A stretch of 64,000 bases of DNA from Grifola frondosa (taxonomy: Eukaryota; Basidiomycota; Agaricomycetes; Polyporales; Grifolaceae). Under the pieces are notes generated by a model, which saw only the letters and a list, made by a program, of their open reading frames with translations, was not told the origin of the DNA and made no database searches. The stretch covers positions 1,612,001 through 1,676,000 of the forward strand of contig LUGG01000009.1 in the NCBI GenBank assembly GCA_001683735.1, in the 5' to 3' direction. The translations under genes and the position numbers were made by a program. Below, piece by piece: positions 35,288 to 47,430 of the stretch (positions within the stretch are counted from its first letter, which is position 1; every line of letters begins with the position of its first letter).

Positions 35288-35946
35288 AAAGCCGCTGAAC
35301 TTGACCTCTATCCATTTCAAATCTTACCGGTGGGAGCGGGGTAATAAGAGATAGCTAGCAGCCATACACTTCGCGATAGATGTGACTTCGTACGCACATG
35401 CGTCGTGAAGGCGAATCATTGTCATATTTGATATGCTGCGACACCACAGAACTACCGTCGGGTTGTGTCGGGGTGCATAGCACACTTGAACAGATACCCT
35501 AGGCCTCCGATACGCGCAGCATCGTCATCCAGTATATGCTTGACGGACGCGCCTGTCTAAGGGTCTCTAGCTTGCGGTCGCATTAAAATTAGAACGGTTC
35601 ACTCACCATTGCATCCGGGAGCATGCTTCCATTATTTGGAATTCCAGAGACCATATGGACACACCGGCATAGTTTTCCCCCGGAAGTTCAACGCCGATAC
35701 ATCAAGAGGCTCCCGCTTCCGCCGACAATGTCTCCTTGCATGAACATCGGTACATATAGGAAGCCATTGCTTCCTTACTATATCGAGGGGCTGATGTAGA
35801 TGCATCATACCCCACCTGGAAGATATTAGCCATCATTTAGTAATATGTCGCATTACTGACTGAAGTACGCACTGAGTGAACGGCTACATTATCGCTTGGC
35901 TAGTATGCCCAAATTCTATCCACATATAATCTGTCTTGATAGTCGG

Positions 35947-36237
35947 TCACCAAATAAACACACCCAGTAAAAACGAAGTTTCGTGAACAAGTTTAAAAGG
36001 AGGCATGAGTTCATTAAGCGCTGGGGGCGCGTATCGTGACGCGTCAAGAGCACGTGCTCGCGATACGAACCTGCCCTGAAGTATGTCAGTGAAAAATCTT
36101 TCGTCGACTTCTTGTTGAGCGTCTTCCTGCCTCGGGGCTCCACTGAACATGTAACTTGTGAGTACTTGTATCTTCTCCTTTCGTCCCTTGGCGTCGACGT
36201 GATGATACTTCTGTTTACCTCGAGTGTCGTCTGCCAT
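35947..36237 (-). CDS. Small hypothetical frame, 96 codons
   Basis: ATG at 36237 gives MADDTRGKQKYHHVDAKGRK, then VDERFFTDILQGRFVSRARA, ending LLGVFIW. The N-terminal half is hydrophilic and basic. There is no recognised domain, but the composition is more protein-like than in surrounding frames. It could be the remnant of a longer gene. Confidence 0.3.
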   Translation of the reverse strand: MADDTRGKQKYHHVDAKGRKEKIQVLTSYMFSGAPRQEDAQQEVDERFFTDILQGRFVSRARALDASRYAPPALNELMPPFKLVHETSFLLGVFIW

Positions 36238-38068
36238 AATACCAAGGCGGCGATGCGATGCTTTGAGATTTTTTTGTCATAGTTACACTGATCGGTTTTC
36301 GTCTGTTATTCGTCCCCATGTGCGGATTGAAGCTAACATGTGTCTTTGCATAGTCTACAGGACTTTTTGAAGATGGATGATACGCTCTAACACGCCATGG
36401 CCTGGGCACAATATATCGGGTGAGTACGTCGTTTTGTTCAGTGTTGTTTTTCCGCTTGCATCAGACCACACGATGAATTCAAACCATTCAAACTAGAGTA
36501 TATGAGAGTCACCGACTCGATGCTTTTACTTTTGATCTGTCAATCCACTGATCTTCTCAATATGCAATTCTATCTGTCATTGAGCTTTGCGCTGACTTTT
36601 GTTGGTTAGTTATGACAGATGATAGCGAACGTCGGGATGCGTGGGGATGGACCTTGCACTGCAAGGTAAGCTTCATTCTTGATGCGTTTGAGCCGTGATG
36701 TTACAAATGGAGTTACCGCCTGATCGCTTGTCTACGGACACTTGAAGTTGACGACAACTCCAAGGCTGTTTTTATAAACTTTCTGAGCTCTCGTAGATGT
36801 GCATTACGTCTTCCAGATGCTAATTATCTGTCCATCCAGATATCCCATCATAAGGGTCGTTGGCCGACACTGAGTCAGACAAGCTGTGAATATTGTGAGT
36901 CACGTTCTGTTTGGATTTCGATGATGTTTTTATCACGACGGTCTACGTACCATTACTGCCGAAAGTGCCCGCCACAGCTCAAAAATTCGGGCAACCCCAT
37001 CTGATCTTGTGCTCGCTTCAGTTTATTAGCAAGTTGTGCTAACCAATGGTTTGATTCTTATAGGGTTCGATCTTGTCTTCTATCGTCTTGGTCTCTTGTG
37101 TTTTGGTGAGTCTCACAATCGGTTTGATTATTGAGCATCGCTCTCGTTCTTTTCGCGATGAAACATCATACTCAATAATCAACTAGAAGCTGTTTCTGAG
37201 CTTCGGCATTGATTGAACTTATACTTTCTGAATCTGTGCCTTCATGCTCTTTAATGTTGTGGTCGTGCTCATTATGCTCTCTAAATATAGAACACTTTGG
37301 TGAGTGGTCATTTGTTGTGCAGGCCGTTCGTTGTCGGCGTCTTTGCTCTTGTCTTTCTGTCAGCTGTTGGACGCCTTACGCCAATATTTATTTGCTTGTG
37401 CTGTACATGCTGTAGTTACGAGTCAATGAGAATTTTAATTTCAATATTTACCCAGGCCGTTTGTTGTGTTCAGCGGTGGTCTAAGAATACTCTTCGATTG
37501 ATGGTGTGCACGAAGTTGTTGCCCTTGCTTTCGACATTGACCATATTGAGCGTTGGCCCTATGTGACATGGACATAACACTATAGACGCATCAACGTCAA
37601 CAGCTTGACGTTGAGCCTTTCGATGTGCCCTCAATCGCTAGCTCCCACGTGCCCTGCCAGTAAGTCAACCAACAATTCTTCTCTTGTTCTGAAAATCGAT
37701 TCCTCGCACATCCAACAGGATTGTTGCGAAAGGCCGAAGGGCATCCAGAAGTCCCATGATATTCCCTCCTGGATCAAGGGATGGCTTGCTGCGCATTCAA
37801 GCCTTCCTTCTTAATGACTTGCACAGGTCAGGAACAAATGCGGTTGATATCCTTTTTACAGAATTCGAACTTACATTTTTTGCGACACCACATTCTAGAT
37901 CACGTCGAAGCACATCCCTCCGGGACGGATGTGGTCATGAGGATACCACCGGGACGATTAGTGGCATCAGCGTTATTAATACTGAGCAGGGCGGCGTAAC
38001 GGATTTTACAATATAAACTGCATCTCGGGGGAGGGATAGACCATCTCCCGTACGTGTTGGAGCCCGAG

Positions 38069-40422
38069 ATGTCTCGCCTTCGTTGCTGCATAATCCTTGC
38101 GGGCCTCATAGCTACTGCTTTCTCGGTCCAAGCGTCGCCATCTACTTGCGCCTCCTTCGCGCTTCGGGAGTTGACCGATGTCGCACTCTCTGGCACCATA
38201 CATTATGCAGCCCACGCCATCGTCAACATCTCCAACGCGTACTCCAGCATTAACGTAAACAACCTTCCGCCTTTTGCCGCGTGGAGCTCATTATCACCAC
38301 GAATTCTTCCGCCCAATCAACTGCGCTAGCGGAAGTTTGGTTGCCAGACGACTGGAATGGCCGTTTCCTTGCAGTTGGAAACGGAGGTCTCGCGGGCGGC
38401 GGTAGCTATGTTCGAACGTACATACTGTTTGCTCGTGCTCACGTGCGTTCTAGTCACCGTGGCGGAACTCGGATATATCGCCGTCCAGCAAGGATGTGCG
38501 TGTTCTTTCCTGACGTTATATGCAGTGACTGGATCTGTGGATCTGCGGCCCAGTTGCCGGCGTCTCTACAGATACAGGACATAGCTCAGGCACGGATAAC
38601 GGGACGTGGGCAGGGCCACACAACGATGCGAGTGCATATTTGTCTGGACTGGCTGATCGATGTCTGATGTCTGTCCATCTCTAGAACGCTATCATTGATT
38701 TTGGGTGGCGAGCACTGCACCGGACAGTCTCCGCTGGCAAAGAGGTAGTGCGGCAGTACTACGGGCGACCGCATAAGAAGGCGTATTATATTGGATGCTC
38801 TACAGGTTCGTAGACAATGATTCCAGAAAGAGTGTTCTAGGCCTCATCCACTGCCGCATTGCAGGAGGACGTCAAGGGTTGGTGATAACGTGCATATACT
38901 CACTGAATATGACGTCAAACTAACTTTTTCTCAGGCTCAAGGAGGTGCAAGATTTTCCAGATGATTTCGACGGCGTGGTGAGTGCCCATCATCTGATATA
39001 TATGCTGGTTCCGGGCCGAAATATTTCTCTGTATAGGTTGTGGGATCGCCCGCGAATTGGATGGCCCATTTGCAAGGATGGTCGATCCACATGAATCTGG
39101 ACGTTCAGCCGAACACTTCTGCGCATTTTATGAGCGAGTCGATGTGGACAAACGTCATTCACCGGAGGTGCTGAGACAGTGTGATGCTTTGGATGGTGTG
39201 AGTTTCTGGATCTGCACTACATGTTCCGAAATTCCTTTGTATTAACTAATTCTCTGAAGCTTTCAGATGGCATCATCAACGATCCCCGGATTTGTAGGTT
39301 CGTGGGCTCTTTGTTATGTTCACATATACAAGTCACTCATTCCACGACCAGCTTCCGGCCAGAGACACTCACCTGTCGTCCGGGCCAGAATGCCTCAACC
39401 TGCCTGACATTGCCACAGATTGCTGCGTTGCACCGGATCTATGCCCCATATTACGAGGCAGACCAAACATACATTTTTGACGGTTACTATCCAGGAGGCG
39501 AGACAAAATATTATGATGGCTTGGTCGGGGAGGATCAATTCACGATCGGTCTCGATTGGTTCCGCTACTTTGTGGTGAAGTGCGAGTCAATTCTCATCCA
39601 TTGCCCGCTCCTCACTCATTACTGACTTTCTTGAATGTTAGCGATACCGAGTGGTCCATTGAAGACTACAACGCATCTGTGCTCCAGTTGGCAATAGATA
39701 TTGATCCCGGCCAAGCAACGGTACTTCTTTCATTCTGCGTGTCCTCTGTACCACGGGTTTGGCACTGACATGCGACCAGGCCATCAACCCAAATATAACT
39801 GGGTTCGCTGGCCCGCAGCACAATGGCAAGCTCCTCCAATACGTCGGCTGGGCAGACCAGCTCATCAGCCCCGGAAATCCCAAATACTACTACGAAATGG
39901 TGCATGCGTGGACGCAGGTGAACACGAAGCTGAACATCGACGACTTCTACCGGCTTTTCTACGTCCCCGGGATGAACCATTGGTAAGGAAGTGCCCGCCG
40001 TATGTCCAGACGTGTTAACGAAGTGCTCATATCTTCCTCACAGTCAGGTGGGGGCTCGTTGTATGCGTGGAAGGACTTCTGACCTAATGTCGATATAGGG
40101 CGGCTACGGCGCGAACGCGTTCGGTGGGCCTGAGCAGGCGTCGAACGGCATGCCGCCGCTCTCATTCGACCCGCAGCACAACATCCTCGCGGCGGTGGTG
40201 CGGTGGGTTGAGGAGGGTGTAGCGCCCGCGTCGCTGACCGCGGCATACTATAACGGGAATAACGCGAGCAATGGGGTGGGCTTCACGCGCCCGCTGTGCA
40301 AAGTGAGTACCACGTTGCGCGTATGATGGGAGATGCGTGATGCTCATGATGTGCAGTACCCGCAGCGCATACAGTACCATGGCGGGGACCCGAATGTAAC
40401 GGAGAGTTTTGGCTGCGCATAG
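38069..40422 (+). CDS. Tannase/feruloyl esterase family protein
   Basis: The signal peptide MSRLRCCIILAGLIATAFSV is followed by family sequence over about ten exons: IITTNSSAQSTALAEVWLPD, DWNGRFLAVGNGG, DTGHSSGTDNGTWAGP, FGWRALHRTVSAGKEVV, the nucleophile motif YYIGCSTGGRQG, VGSPANWMAHLQGW, LSDGIINDPRIC, QYVGWADQLISP and YVPGMNHC. The Cys-Ser (CSTGG) and His-Cys (NHC) pairs plus the Asp in WADQ match the CS-D-HC motif of this family. It should be secreted and split ester bonds of gallic or ferulic acids in plant material. One-base corrections are needed near 38275 (T run), 38690 and 39165 (G run). The last exon ends ESFGCA. Confidence 0.88.
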
Positions 40423-41068
40423 CGCTGGGTATGTGATACGTGCGTGAAGTTATGTTCATCGTGCGGTCGCACATTCGGCGCTGCGCTGGAAGAATAGGAA
40501 ATTGTTTTCGAGCAAGTGCTGTCAACGGTCTGAATGCATGCTCTCGTACAACTCGTCGCATGGTCAGAGACGTCTTCAATTGACACCGCGAAGCGCCGCG
40601 ATCGAATACATACATCAAAAACCGGCGTCACCGACTGTCCGCATGCACGTGGCAACACAGATTCGAACGTAACGGCAGTTGCAACTTGAACCAAAATTTC
40701 CTACTGACACTGCTGAATGATCTGACTTTGCGCAATCGTTCTCATTTGAAGCTGTACTTTGCTGGGTGACACTTGTGTGGCGTTCCGGAACTTGGTCTGC
40801 GTGAGTGCTCCCTTAGCAGTCGCATTCGGAAAAATTTGTTCAACACTCTGTTCATACTAACAGTATCGTTAGGGCTCGGTCCTCACGCACAACAAACTAG
40901 AAGGCAAAAATATTCTTAAATCAGAGCCTTGTTCCAGAAACCCATTGAAAATCTGTTCATACCGGTGTTGCTGAATCCGAGTCCAGTCTGTTGCCAACAG
41001 GTATGTGGCATGACAGGGCTGAACTCTATGTCTGACGGTCGTAGTCGATAATTGCAGTTCTTGGGCTC
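40423..41068. other. Intergenic, no supported gene
   Basis: Contains the tannase 3' flank and the F-box promoter. Minus frames at 40160-40700 are Arg/Cys-rich shadows without domains. Confidence 0.5.
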
Positions 41069-42748
41069 ATGCATCGCGCTCTTCAGATAAGAGAATTACT
41101 CGACATCGTCATCAAGTATATCCGGTGTGGAGGAGACACCCGGACCGTCGCCGCGCTTGCGGTGACATGTCGCGCTTTCCACGATGCAGCCTTGGACAGA
41201 CTGTGGTGGACATTGAAGGGCTTGGAACACCTCGTCATGTGTCTTCCGTCTGATGCCTGGGAGGTCAGCCACGATTATCTGGTAAGCTTTGTTATGGTAT
41301 CTGACAAGTTCCTCAGCAATTCACGTACTTCGGCAGACGATCACCAGAGAATTGTCTGCTAGTGACTGGGAACGCTTCGACTATTACGCCTCTCGTGTGA
41401 GGGTTCTAGCCTTCACCGATAAGGGGGATGCTTTTGAAACGGATGATACTAGTTCCTGGTACTCGCAGCCACGAGCAAAATGCTGGCTTGACAGTTTTGG
41501 ACCTCTTTTCTACGATCGGTCCTCTCCTCTCCTCCCGAACCTCCGCAGACTTGAATGGGTAGACTATGAGCTGCATTGGTCGCCCGAGTTTTACGAAAAG
41601 CTTTTGGTCCCAACCGTGGCATCTCTGATATTGACTGCGGAAACGTATACCCTCATAAAACCTGCTGACATGTCCATATGGAAAAGTCCACAATTCCTCT
41701 CATTGCCACTCCAAGAGCTTACTCTCCATCTCAGAGAAAGGGACAACTCATTGCCGCTGATTAGGCAGGCCCTCCCTCATTTTCGTCATCTTCGGGAGTT
41801 CTATCTTATAGGTATCCCCATAACTGTCGATGCCTTGGTCGAACTTGGACACCTTCCACTGCTAAAGTTTGCAACTCTCAGACTCTCAGCCGAAGACAAC
41901 TTCATACCTTCCCTGACTGCCACCGATGCATTACGAGAGGCGTCATTCAGTGATTGTGCGCTGATTTGCAGGTCGACTCTATTGCTACCTGCACCGCTCT
42001 ATTGAGTGCATGCGGACAACTTCGCCTTACATCATTTGTTATCGAAGCAGATGACGCTGCATCTCCCGGAGAGCTCTTTCAGATGCTGCATGACCACTGC
42101 TCGCATTCCTCTCTTCGCTCAATTTCCGTTGAAAGAAGATTCAATGCCATCAATCCTTTTGGTGTCGTCAGCATACATGCCCTTCGGCCTCTCTTCGCTT
42201 TTCATCAACTCACGCTGTTCTACATCTCAACCAGAGAAGTGTTCTCTCTAGATCGACCGTCTGCTCAGACGTCGGAGCCACCATATGATCTGGACGATGC
42301 AGCCATATGGGAGATGGCTATGGCTTGGCCGGCGCTGCAGAGCTTGAATTTGGGCCAAGAAGATTGGCATCATGTCTCTGGCATCTCCTTACGCGGGCTT
42401 GGCCACCTTGCGGAGAAATGCCCTTGCCTGGATACGCTCTATATCGCAGTCGATGCTTCGCGCGCGGACGATCTCCCGCCGGAACTGGACGGGCGCTGTA
42501 ACAAGACGATCGACACCTTATACCTCCTCGATTCGCAGCCCGGCGATCCCCCGGTAGTCGCTGCATTTCTTGCGCGGATATTTCCCAATTTGAAACGCAT
42601 TGACGTCATGTTATTCTCGAAAACCCCAGAGAGGCAGGCGTGGAAGGAGACGCAACGCTTACTTGCCGTTCCTTCATCCCTGTTGAATGATGGAATTCGT
42701 GAAGGGGTTGATGTAAAAGCCCCTCTAGCTGGCGCCACACTGGTGTAA
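41069..42748 (+). CDS. F-box protein with leucine-rich C-terminal part
   Basis: Exon 1 (41069-41281) begins MHRALQIRELLDIVIKYIRC and continues VAALAVTCRAFHDAALDRLW, a typical fungal F-box helix pair that recruits Skp1 of an SCF ubiquitin ligase. After a short intron the long frames give ELSASDWERFDYYASRVRVL, then LRRLEWVDYELHW and a series of Leu-rich segments such as LPLQELTLHLRERDNSLPL. The protein ends APLAGATLV. Two one-base corrections are needed: between 41317 and 41345, and near 41965 where one frame ends and another continues with DSIATCTALLSACGQLRL. Such proteins are highly multiplied in agaricomycetes, and the target is unknown. Confidence 0.82.
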
Positions 42749-43619
42749 CGACCAATCTCGGTGCTAGAGACGGTCGTGAATCCGGCCGCTCAGGACGTCA
42801 TATTTCTTCTGGAGTTATTTGCCGGCAGAAGCTTAGAGGAATTCAATGTTTCAAAAGTGGAAGCTTGCGGGTTTGCCTACTTGACTATGTCATTAAGTAC
42901 ACTTCCACCGTGGGACTTCTATATTGACCCACGTTTAATTAGAACATATCAAATTGCCTATGCAACCTTTATACGTAGCTACCGGTGCCTTCTTCATCGT
43001 TATGTACTCTCCTTACAATTATCATGTTTCCGCGTTGAACATTGAACCTACGACACAGCAATTGTGCCCTTGCATATCCACACTCGGCTACAATTCGCCA
43101 AACATAATATCCCGTGCGCGGAAACACTGAGTATACAATGTTAACGGTCGTCATGATTCAGATGAGCATTGTGAATAGATCTGTATCCGATGACGGTACT
43201 TGAAACATCATATAGATTGTGGGGAAATAGCCGCCAAGTCCCTGGTATATGTTACTCTTTCCTGCCCTAGATCGTACAAGGAAGAATCTTTGATTTAATC
43301 GGTGCCCGGACTGAAAGTTTCGGAATCTATCATCCTGAGTTCGATCAATTGAGCTCACCACGATCAGGTCTGCGAGCCTGAAATGGTTATAGTTGCTTCA
43401 TTGTTGCGCAGTTGGTGAGACATTAATTACATATTCAACCCTCTCGGCGTGGCCCTCTCTACTATGCGGAAGAAAAGTCATTATATACGTCGTAACGTCC
43501 ATCATTAATTGTATTCGTACAGCTACAGATTTAAAACATAGGGTGACCGATCGTCAGACAACGTCCCTTTTCGAAACAGCGCAATACTCTGCTGCGCTCC
43601 CCTAACGACCCATCTCAGG
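42749..43619. other. Convergent intergenic region, no supported gene
   Basis: This lies between the 3' ends of the F-box and aquaporin genes. It contains short frames only and I see no RNA gene. Confidence 0.5.
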
Positions 43620-44843
43620 TCACACGAGGCTATCGTTGCGCCTGCCCCTATCCGCCACAACCGTACCTTCATCCGACGGATCGCCACTCATGCGCCTCTG
43701 GTCGTGTCCGACGCTGCTCTGTGGCTCGCGGGAGATAACCATCATTGACTTTACACTCCGTACGGGGTCCGGAGGCGACTCGCGGGAGTCAACGGTATCC
43801 TGACCGGGGTTGAGGCGCCAGTATTGCAAGCTGAGGGGAACATGAGATATGTACGTTCGAGTGTGTGATGGAGGGTGGGGTACGTACTGCTTGAGGAATG
43901 TGTAAACCCCTGCTCCAACGAGGGAACCGTGAATGGCCCGACCCAGTACTAGTAAAGCGATAAGAAATGGGAAGCTGTGTGAGACATGGCAACGTACCAC
44001 CCAGTGATGGCTGTCGGGGAAGCCAGTCACGACTGCTGGACCAAAGGCACGAGCAGTATTTATGGCCGCACCAGTGTAGAACACCGCCCATCTAGCGCGC
44101 ACATTACAACCAATATTAGATAAGGAGACAACATGTAGCCGGAGAGTCACGCACAGATGGCCGACGAATAGCGTAAGGCCAATGCCCACCTGCTCGTGTT
44201 CAGAATCCCGTCGTACGGGTAACAGAAAAACAGCTCACGGGTGCGAAGGGCGTTGCGGTGTGTTTTTCCGCCGCAAGCATGAGTACGGACAGCACGAGAG
44301 CAGCAGTAACGAACGCTTCGATGAAGACGCCTTGCGCCGCATTAATGCCTTGCAAGGAGGTGCTGCATAAAGCTATATTACCACATATATGGGACGGGGA
44401 CAGATATCTACGCACTTGGACGCCAAAGGTCCCGAGGTGAGTGCGAGCACCAGTGCAGCCGCAGTGATACCGCCCAGTAACTGGGCGATACAGTAGAGGA
44501 CGAACCGGACAGGCCCGATGACACAAGTCAAGAGCAGCGCCAGGCTCACGTTCGGGTTGAACAGTCCGCCCGTCACTCTAAAGAACAGCCACGCCGACAC
44601 AAGCAGGCTGAACCCCATTGACAGCGAGATGTACAACACGCGCTCGACGCTCGTAGGGGATGTCGGGTTCGAAGGCTCCGCCTGTGCAGCTTGAACACCT
44701 CCGAACGCCAGCGTTAGAAAGACGGTCGTCCCCACATACTCAAACAATGCCGCGATGAGGTCCTGCGATGATATGAAAGAGCGTTTCGGCCGCGCCCCCG
44801 CGCTCGAGTTTTCGCTTTTAGGGCTCCGCGTGAAGAGTGGCAT
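43620..44843 (-). CDS. Aquaporin / major intrinsic protein
   Basis: Exon 1 (44416-44843) starts MPLFTRSPKSENSSAGARPK and contains TM helices; exon 2 starts at 44362 after a 53-bp intron. Helix 1 region: DLIAALFEYVGTTVFLTLAF. The first pore loop reads GGLFNPNVSLALLL, with NPN in place of NPA. Helix 3: GPVRFVLYCIAQLLGGITAA. The second loop reads YTGAAINTARAFGPAVV, with NTA in place of NPA and the conserved Arg kept. The cytosolic C-terminal tail of about 60 residues is Asp/Ser/Arg-rich. It is a membrane water or small-solute channel. A one-base correction near 43940 joins YWVGP to IHGSLVGAGVYTFLK. The unusual motifs may be usual in a basidiomycete subfamily. Confidence 0.88.
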
Positions 44844-45091
44844 TGTTACGACTTGTTCGCTGCTCCAGCAGCTTATTTGTGCAATCCTTTTGTTCCCCTA
44901 TTAGCGGCGAACATTGCTCGCTCAGGAGGTTGACCGATCGCGCAACGCACCACAATTCCTCACAGTTCTCCACTTATCCGCCGGATTTAGGCGAGGTCGA
45001 TAACGAGCCCGGGTAAACTCGAATATGGCTACATCGCGAGCAATTGTTATCTGATGTCCTAGCTCTAGCCATCACTCACTGACGTCGACCC
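44844..45091. other. Aquaporin promoter and ICT1 3' flank
   Basis: Non-coding. A near-CRE TGACGTCGAC lies at about 45079. Nothing else is recognisable. Confidence 0.4.
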
Positions 45092-45849
45092 TCAGTCCCA
45101 TCCGCGTTTTTGTGAACGGCCCCTTTTCACTGCGCTGCGTTTGTCCTTCTCCACCCGCCGTCGTACTTTTTCTGCCTTCTCCAGCCCTCGCACCCGCGCC
45201 TTCTGCCCTTCTGAAGCTTCGTTTACCAGACTAGCGGATGAGGCAGACAAAATCAAAGCATGCAGCTATTATACGATGTTGAACGGTTATGACATCATGG
45301 AAAGCGGGCGGGTACGAACTTTGGAGAGACAGTCTTGTACATTTTGGGCTTGTGAGCGGAATACAGTGGAGGTTATCAAAACAGATTGCGAAGAGGAGGC
45401 GTACGACGGCTACCGGAGAAGGTTAGGCACTATATGCGGGAAAATGGACCACACGTACTGTTTTCTTGATGTGCTCTCGAGCCCACAATGGTATCCAATG
45501 CGAATCAAGAGGACATCGAAGGGTTGCCTTCGTGTTCACCTTGTTTACATTCTGTCATACAGAAGTCGGTCACTACACGTTCGTCTTCAGCAAGCAAAAC
45601 GGCGAAGACCTGCCCTCCCGGCCCCGAGCTCCTCGAATAGGTTAATTCTACGAGGGACTTTGGGATCTCTTGGGTCTTAAACTTGTCCAGCCATGCACGA
45701 GCTTGGGCATTCTCTTCCGCGTTGCTGAGAGACGCGAGATGTGGTGGTGGGATGATTGTATCTTGGTCTGTATGTGCTGTTCTTCGAAGTGATACGGCGA
45801 ATGACGAGAAAAATGGAGGCGGTGGAATGAGATGAGCCTGACGCAACAT
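45092..45849 (-). CDS. Mitochondrial peptidyl-tRNA hydrolase ICT1-like
   Basis: Exons 45610-45849, 45459-45551, 45320-45409 and 45092-45265 give 198 residues without error. The N-terminus MLRQAHLIPPPPFFSSFAVS with Arg-rich continuation looks like a mitochondrial presequence. The RF-1 domain reads IPKSLVELTYSRSSGPGGQ and continues, after a 58-bp intron, NVNKVNTKATLRCPL. The GGQ (residues 78-80) catalyses ester hydrolysis of peptidyl-tRNA on stalled ribosomes. FRSQAQNVQDCLSKLHALI and the basic tail EKAEKVRRRVEKDKRSAVKR are typical of ICT1/MRPL58-type rescue factors that bind the empty mRNA channel. The short length (no codon-recognition domain) excludes a full RF1. Confidence 0.93.
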
Positions 45850-45931
45850 GGATACTTGAGGAACTCAATGTCGTATAATTGAAATCAGGCCATAGAAGTA
45901 GATTCAGTAAAAATAGTAATGCCACCAATAA

Positions 45932-46014
45932 TGAACCCGACCCGGATTGAACGGATGACCTTGAGGATTTCCACCTGGCTGGAATCTCACGCGCTACCAC
46001 TGTGCCACGGGTTC
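45932..46014 (-). tRNA. tRNA, probably Trp (CCA), with short intron
   Basis: On the minus strand GAACCCG pairs with CGGGTTC (7 of 7), the D arm has AGTGGTA, and the T arm ATCCG-TTCAATC-CGGGT is well formed. The anticodon stem TGAGA with CCTCA encloses TTCCAG plus about 12 bases, which fits anticodon CCA with an 11-base intron after position 37. Two A-C mismatches, one in the D stem and one closing the anticodon stem, weaken the call. It lies between the divergent ICT1 and TSC13 starts. Confidence 0.72.
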
Positions 46015-46146
46015 ATGTTAAATTAGCAAGCAACTATATTATATCACGTTGTATACTTACACTTCGTCCACAAGTTTGTCCGTTGAGCGAATCCTTACCC
46101 TCACCCAAGAGGGGCGCGCAAATCCGATACTAGACCAACCCTCACC

Positions 46147-47430
46147 ATGGTCAATGTAACTATATCCGCCGCAGGACATGTCCCTCTCGCCCGCGGACTC
46201 CCCATTACTGCTACCTTCGACGAAGATGCAACAGTCGCCGACGTCAAGTCATATGTGACCGCGAAGTTCCCGCAGGTACAGAACCAACTTTTTTAGATAA
46301 CACACTTTCCAACAACGTGATATTGCGTATGTAGTTCTACGCGGCGCGGCAAAAGCTTTCTTTGAAAGGTGACAGAAAGGCCCTCGCGGATAATTCAACG
46401 CTAAAGGAGGCAGGCATTGAGGACGGAGGCGAGCTGTCCGTGAAGGACTTAGGGCCCCAGATCAGCTGGCGGACTGTGTTCATTATAGAATACGTGCGTG
46501 TGTCATTTTACTTCCTGAATTGTGGTCGTTGACGCGTCGTCACCATCGGATGTCTTAGATTGGACCTCTTCTTATCCATCCCTTGTTCTATCACTTCCCG
46601 AAAGTATTCTATGGCGGACCGGTCCAGCACAGCACCATGCAGAAGTGCGTTTCCAGCCAGTATGAACATTGAACGTGCATTGCTAATGCGCACCAGGTAC
46701 ACATACGCGTTCGTTATGCTGCATTTCCTCAAACGCGTGCTCGAGACGGTCTTCGTGCACCGCTTCTCGCATTCCACCATGCCTTTCTTCAATGTCTTCC
46801 GGAAGTGAGTCCATTGCTGAACGCCGCTCCCATCTCTGGTTTTGACACGCATTTCCGGCCGCTCTGGCCAGTTCAGCGCATTATTGGCTGTTATCCGGTA
46901 TCGCGCTCGCGTACGCGGTGTACCGTCCTGCCTACTCCGCGACATCGCCATACATTTTGGGGACAATTCACAATAACCCCAATTTCCTCTTCGCATGCGG
47001 CGCTCTATGGCTGGTACGTGTTATACCTTTTTGCCTAGACAGTTGCTCACGTATTTTTACGACTCTAGTTCGCTGAGCTGTCGAACATGCACACCCATCT
47101 GACGCTGCGCTCGTTGCGGCCCGCTGGAACCACGAAGCGTGCGATACCCTACGGATACGGCTTCTCGTTTGTCTCGTGCCCGAACTACTACTTCGAGGTC
47201 CTTAGCTGGGTCGCACTCGCCGTCATGACTGGCAGCTACACCGGTATGCGCGTTGTTTCTTGACGCAAGTATGTGTAGCTTACACCCTTCTGAACACAGC
47301 GTGGGTTTTCGTCATCGTAGGAGGATACACGATGTCCGTGTGGGCGATTAAGAAGCACAGGAATTACAAGAAAGAGTTCGGGAAGGCATATCCGCGGGGC
47401 AGGCGGGCCATCTTCCCATTCATCCTCTAA
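46147..47430 (+). CDS. TSC13: Very-long-chain enoyl-CoA reductase
   Basis: Exons 46147-46275, 46335-46493, 46559-46644, 46697-46804, 46872-47013, 47069-47243 and 47300-47430 give 309 residues without error, the usual size. The N-terminus (MVNVTISAAGHVPLARGLPI) has the ubiquitin-like fold of this family, continuing FYAARQKLSLKGDRKALADN. Several membrane helices follow. The C-terminal steroid-5-alpha-reductase domain contains the NADPH/catalytic region FAELSNMHTHLTLRSLRPAG, YGYGFSFVSCPNYYFEVLSW and HRNYKKEFGKAYPRGRRA. In the ER it does the last step of fatty-acid elongation, reducing trans-2-enoyl-CoA. All six introns are 51-67 bp. Confidence 0.96.

Larger units (their letters stand above)
34648..38068. 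other. Gene-poor region upstream of oxalate decarboxylase 2 and tannase
   Basis: Over 3 kb hold no recognisable protein domain. 36400-37600 is T-rich on the plus strand with many GT...AG-like words but no coding chain. Two minor items are listed separately: a 10-bp palindrome at 35278 and a minus-strand frame at 35947. 37600-38000 has a plus frame that may be decayed coding sequence. I see no transposase or terminal repeats. Confidence 0.45.
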
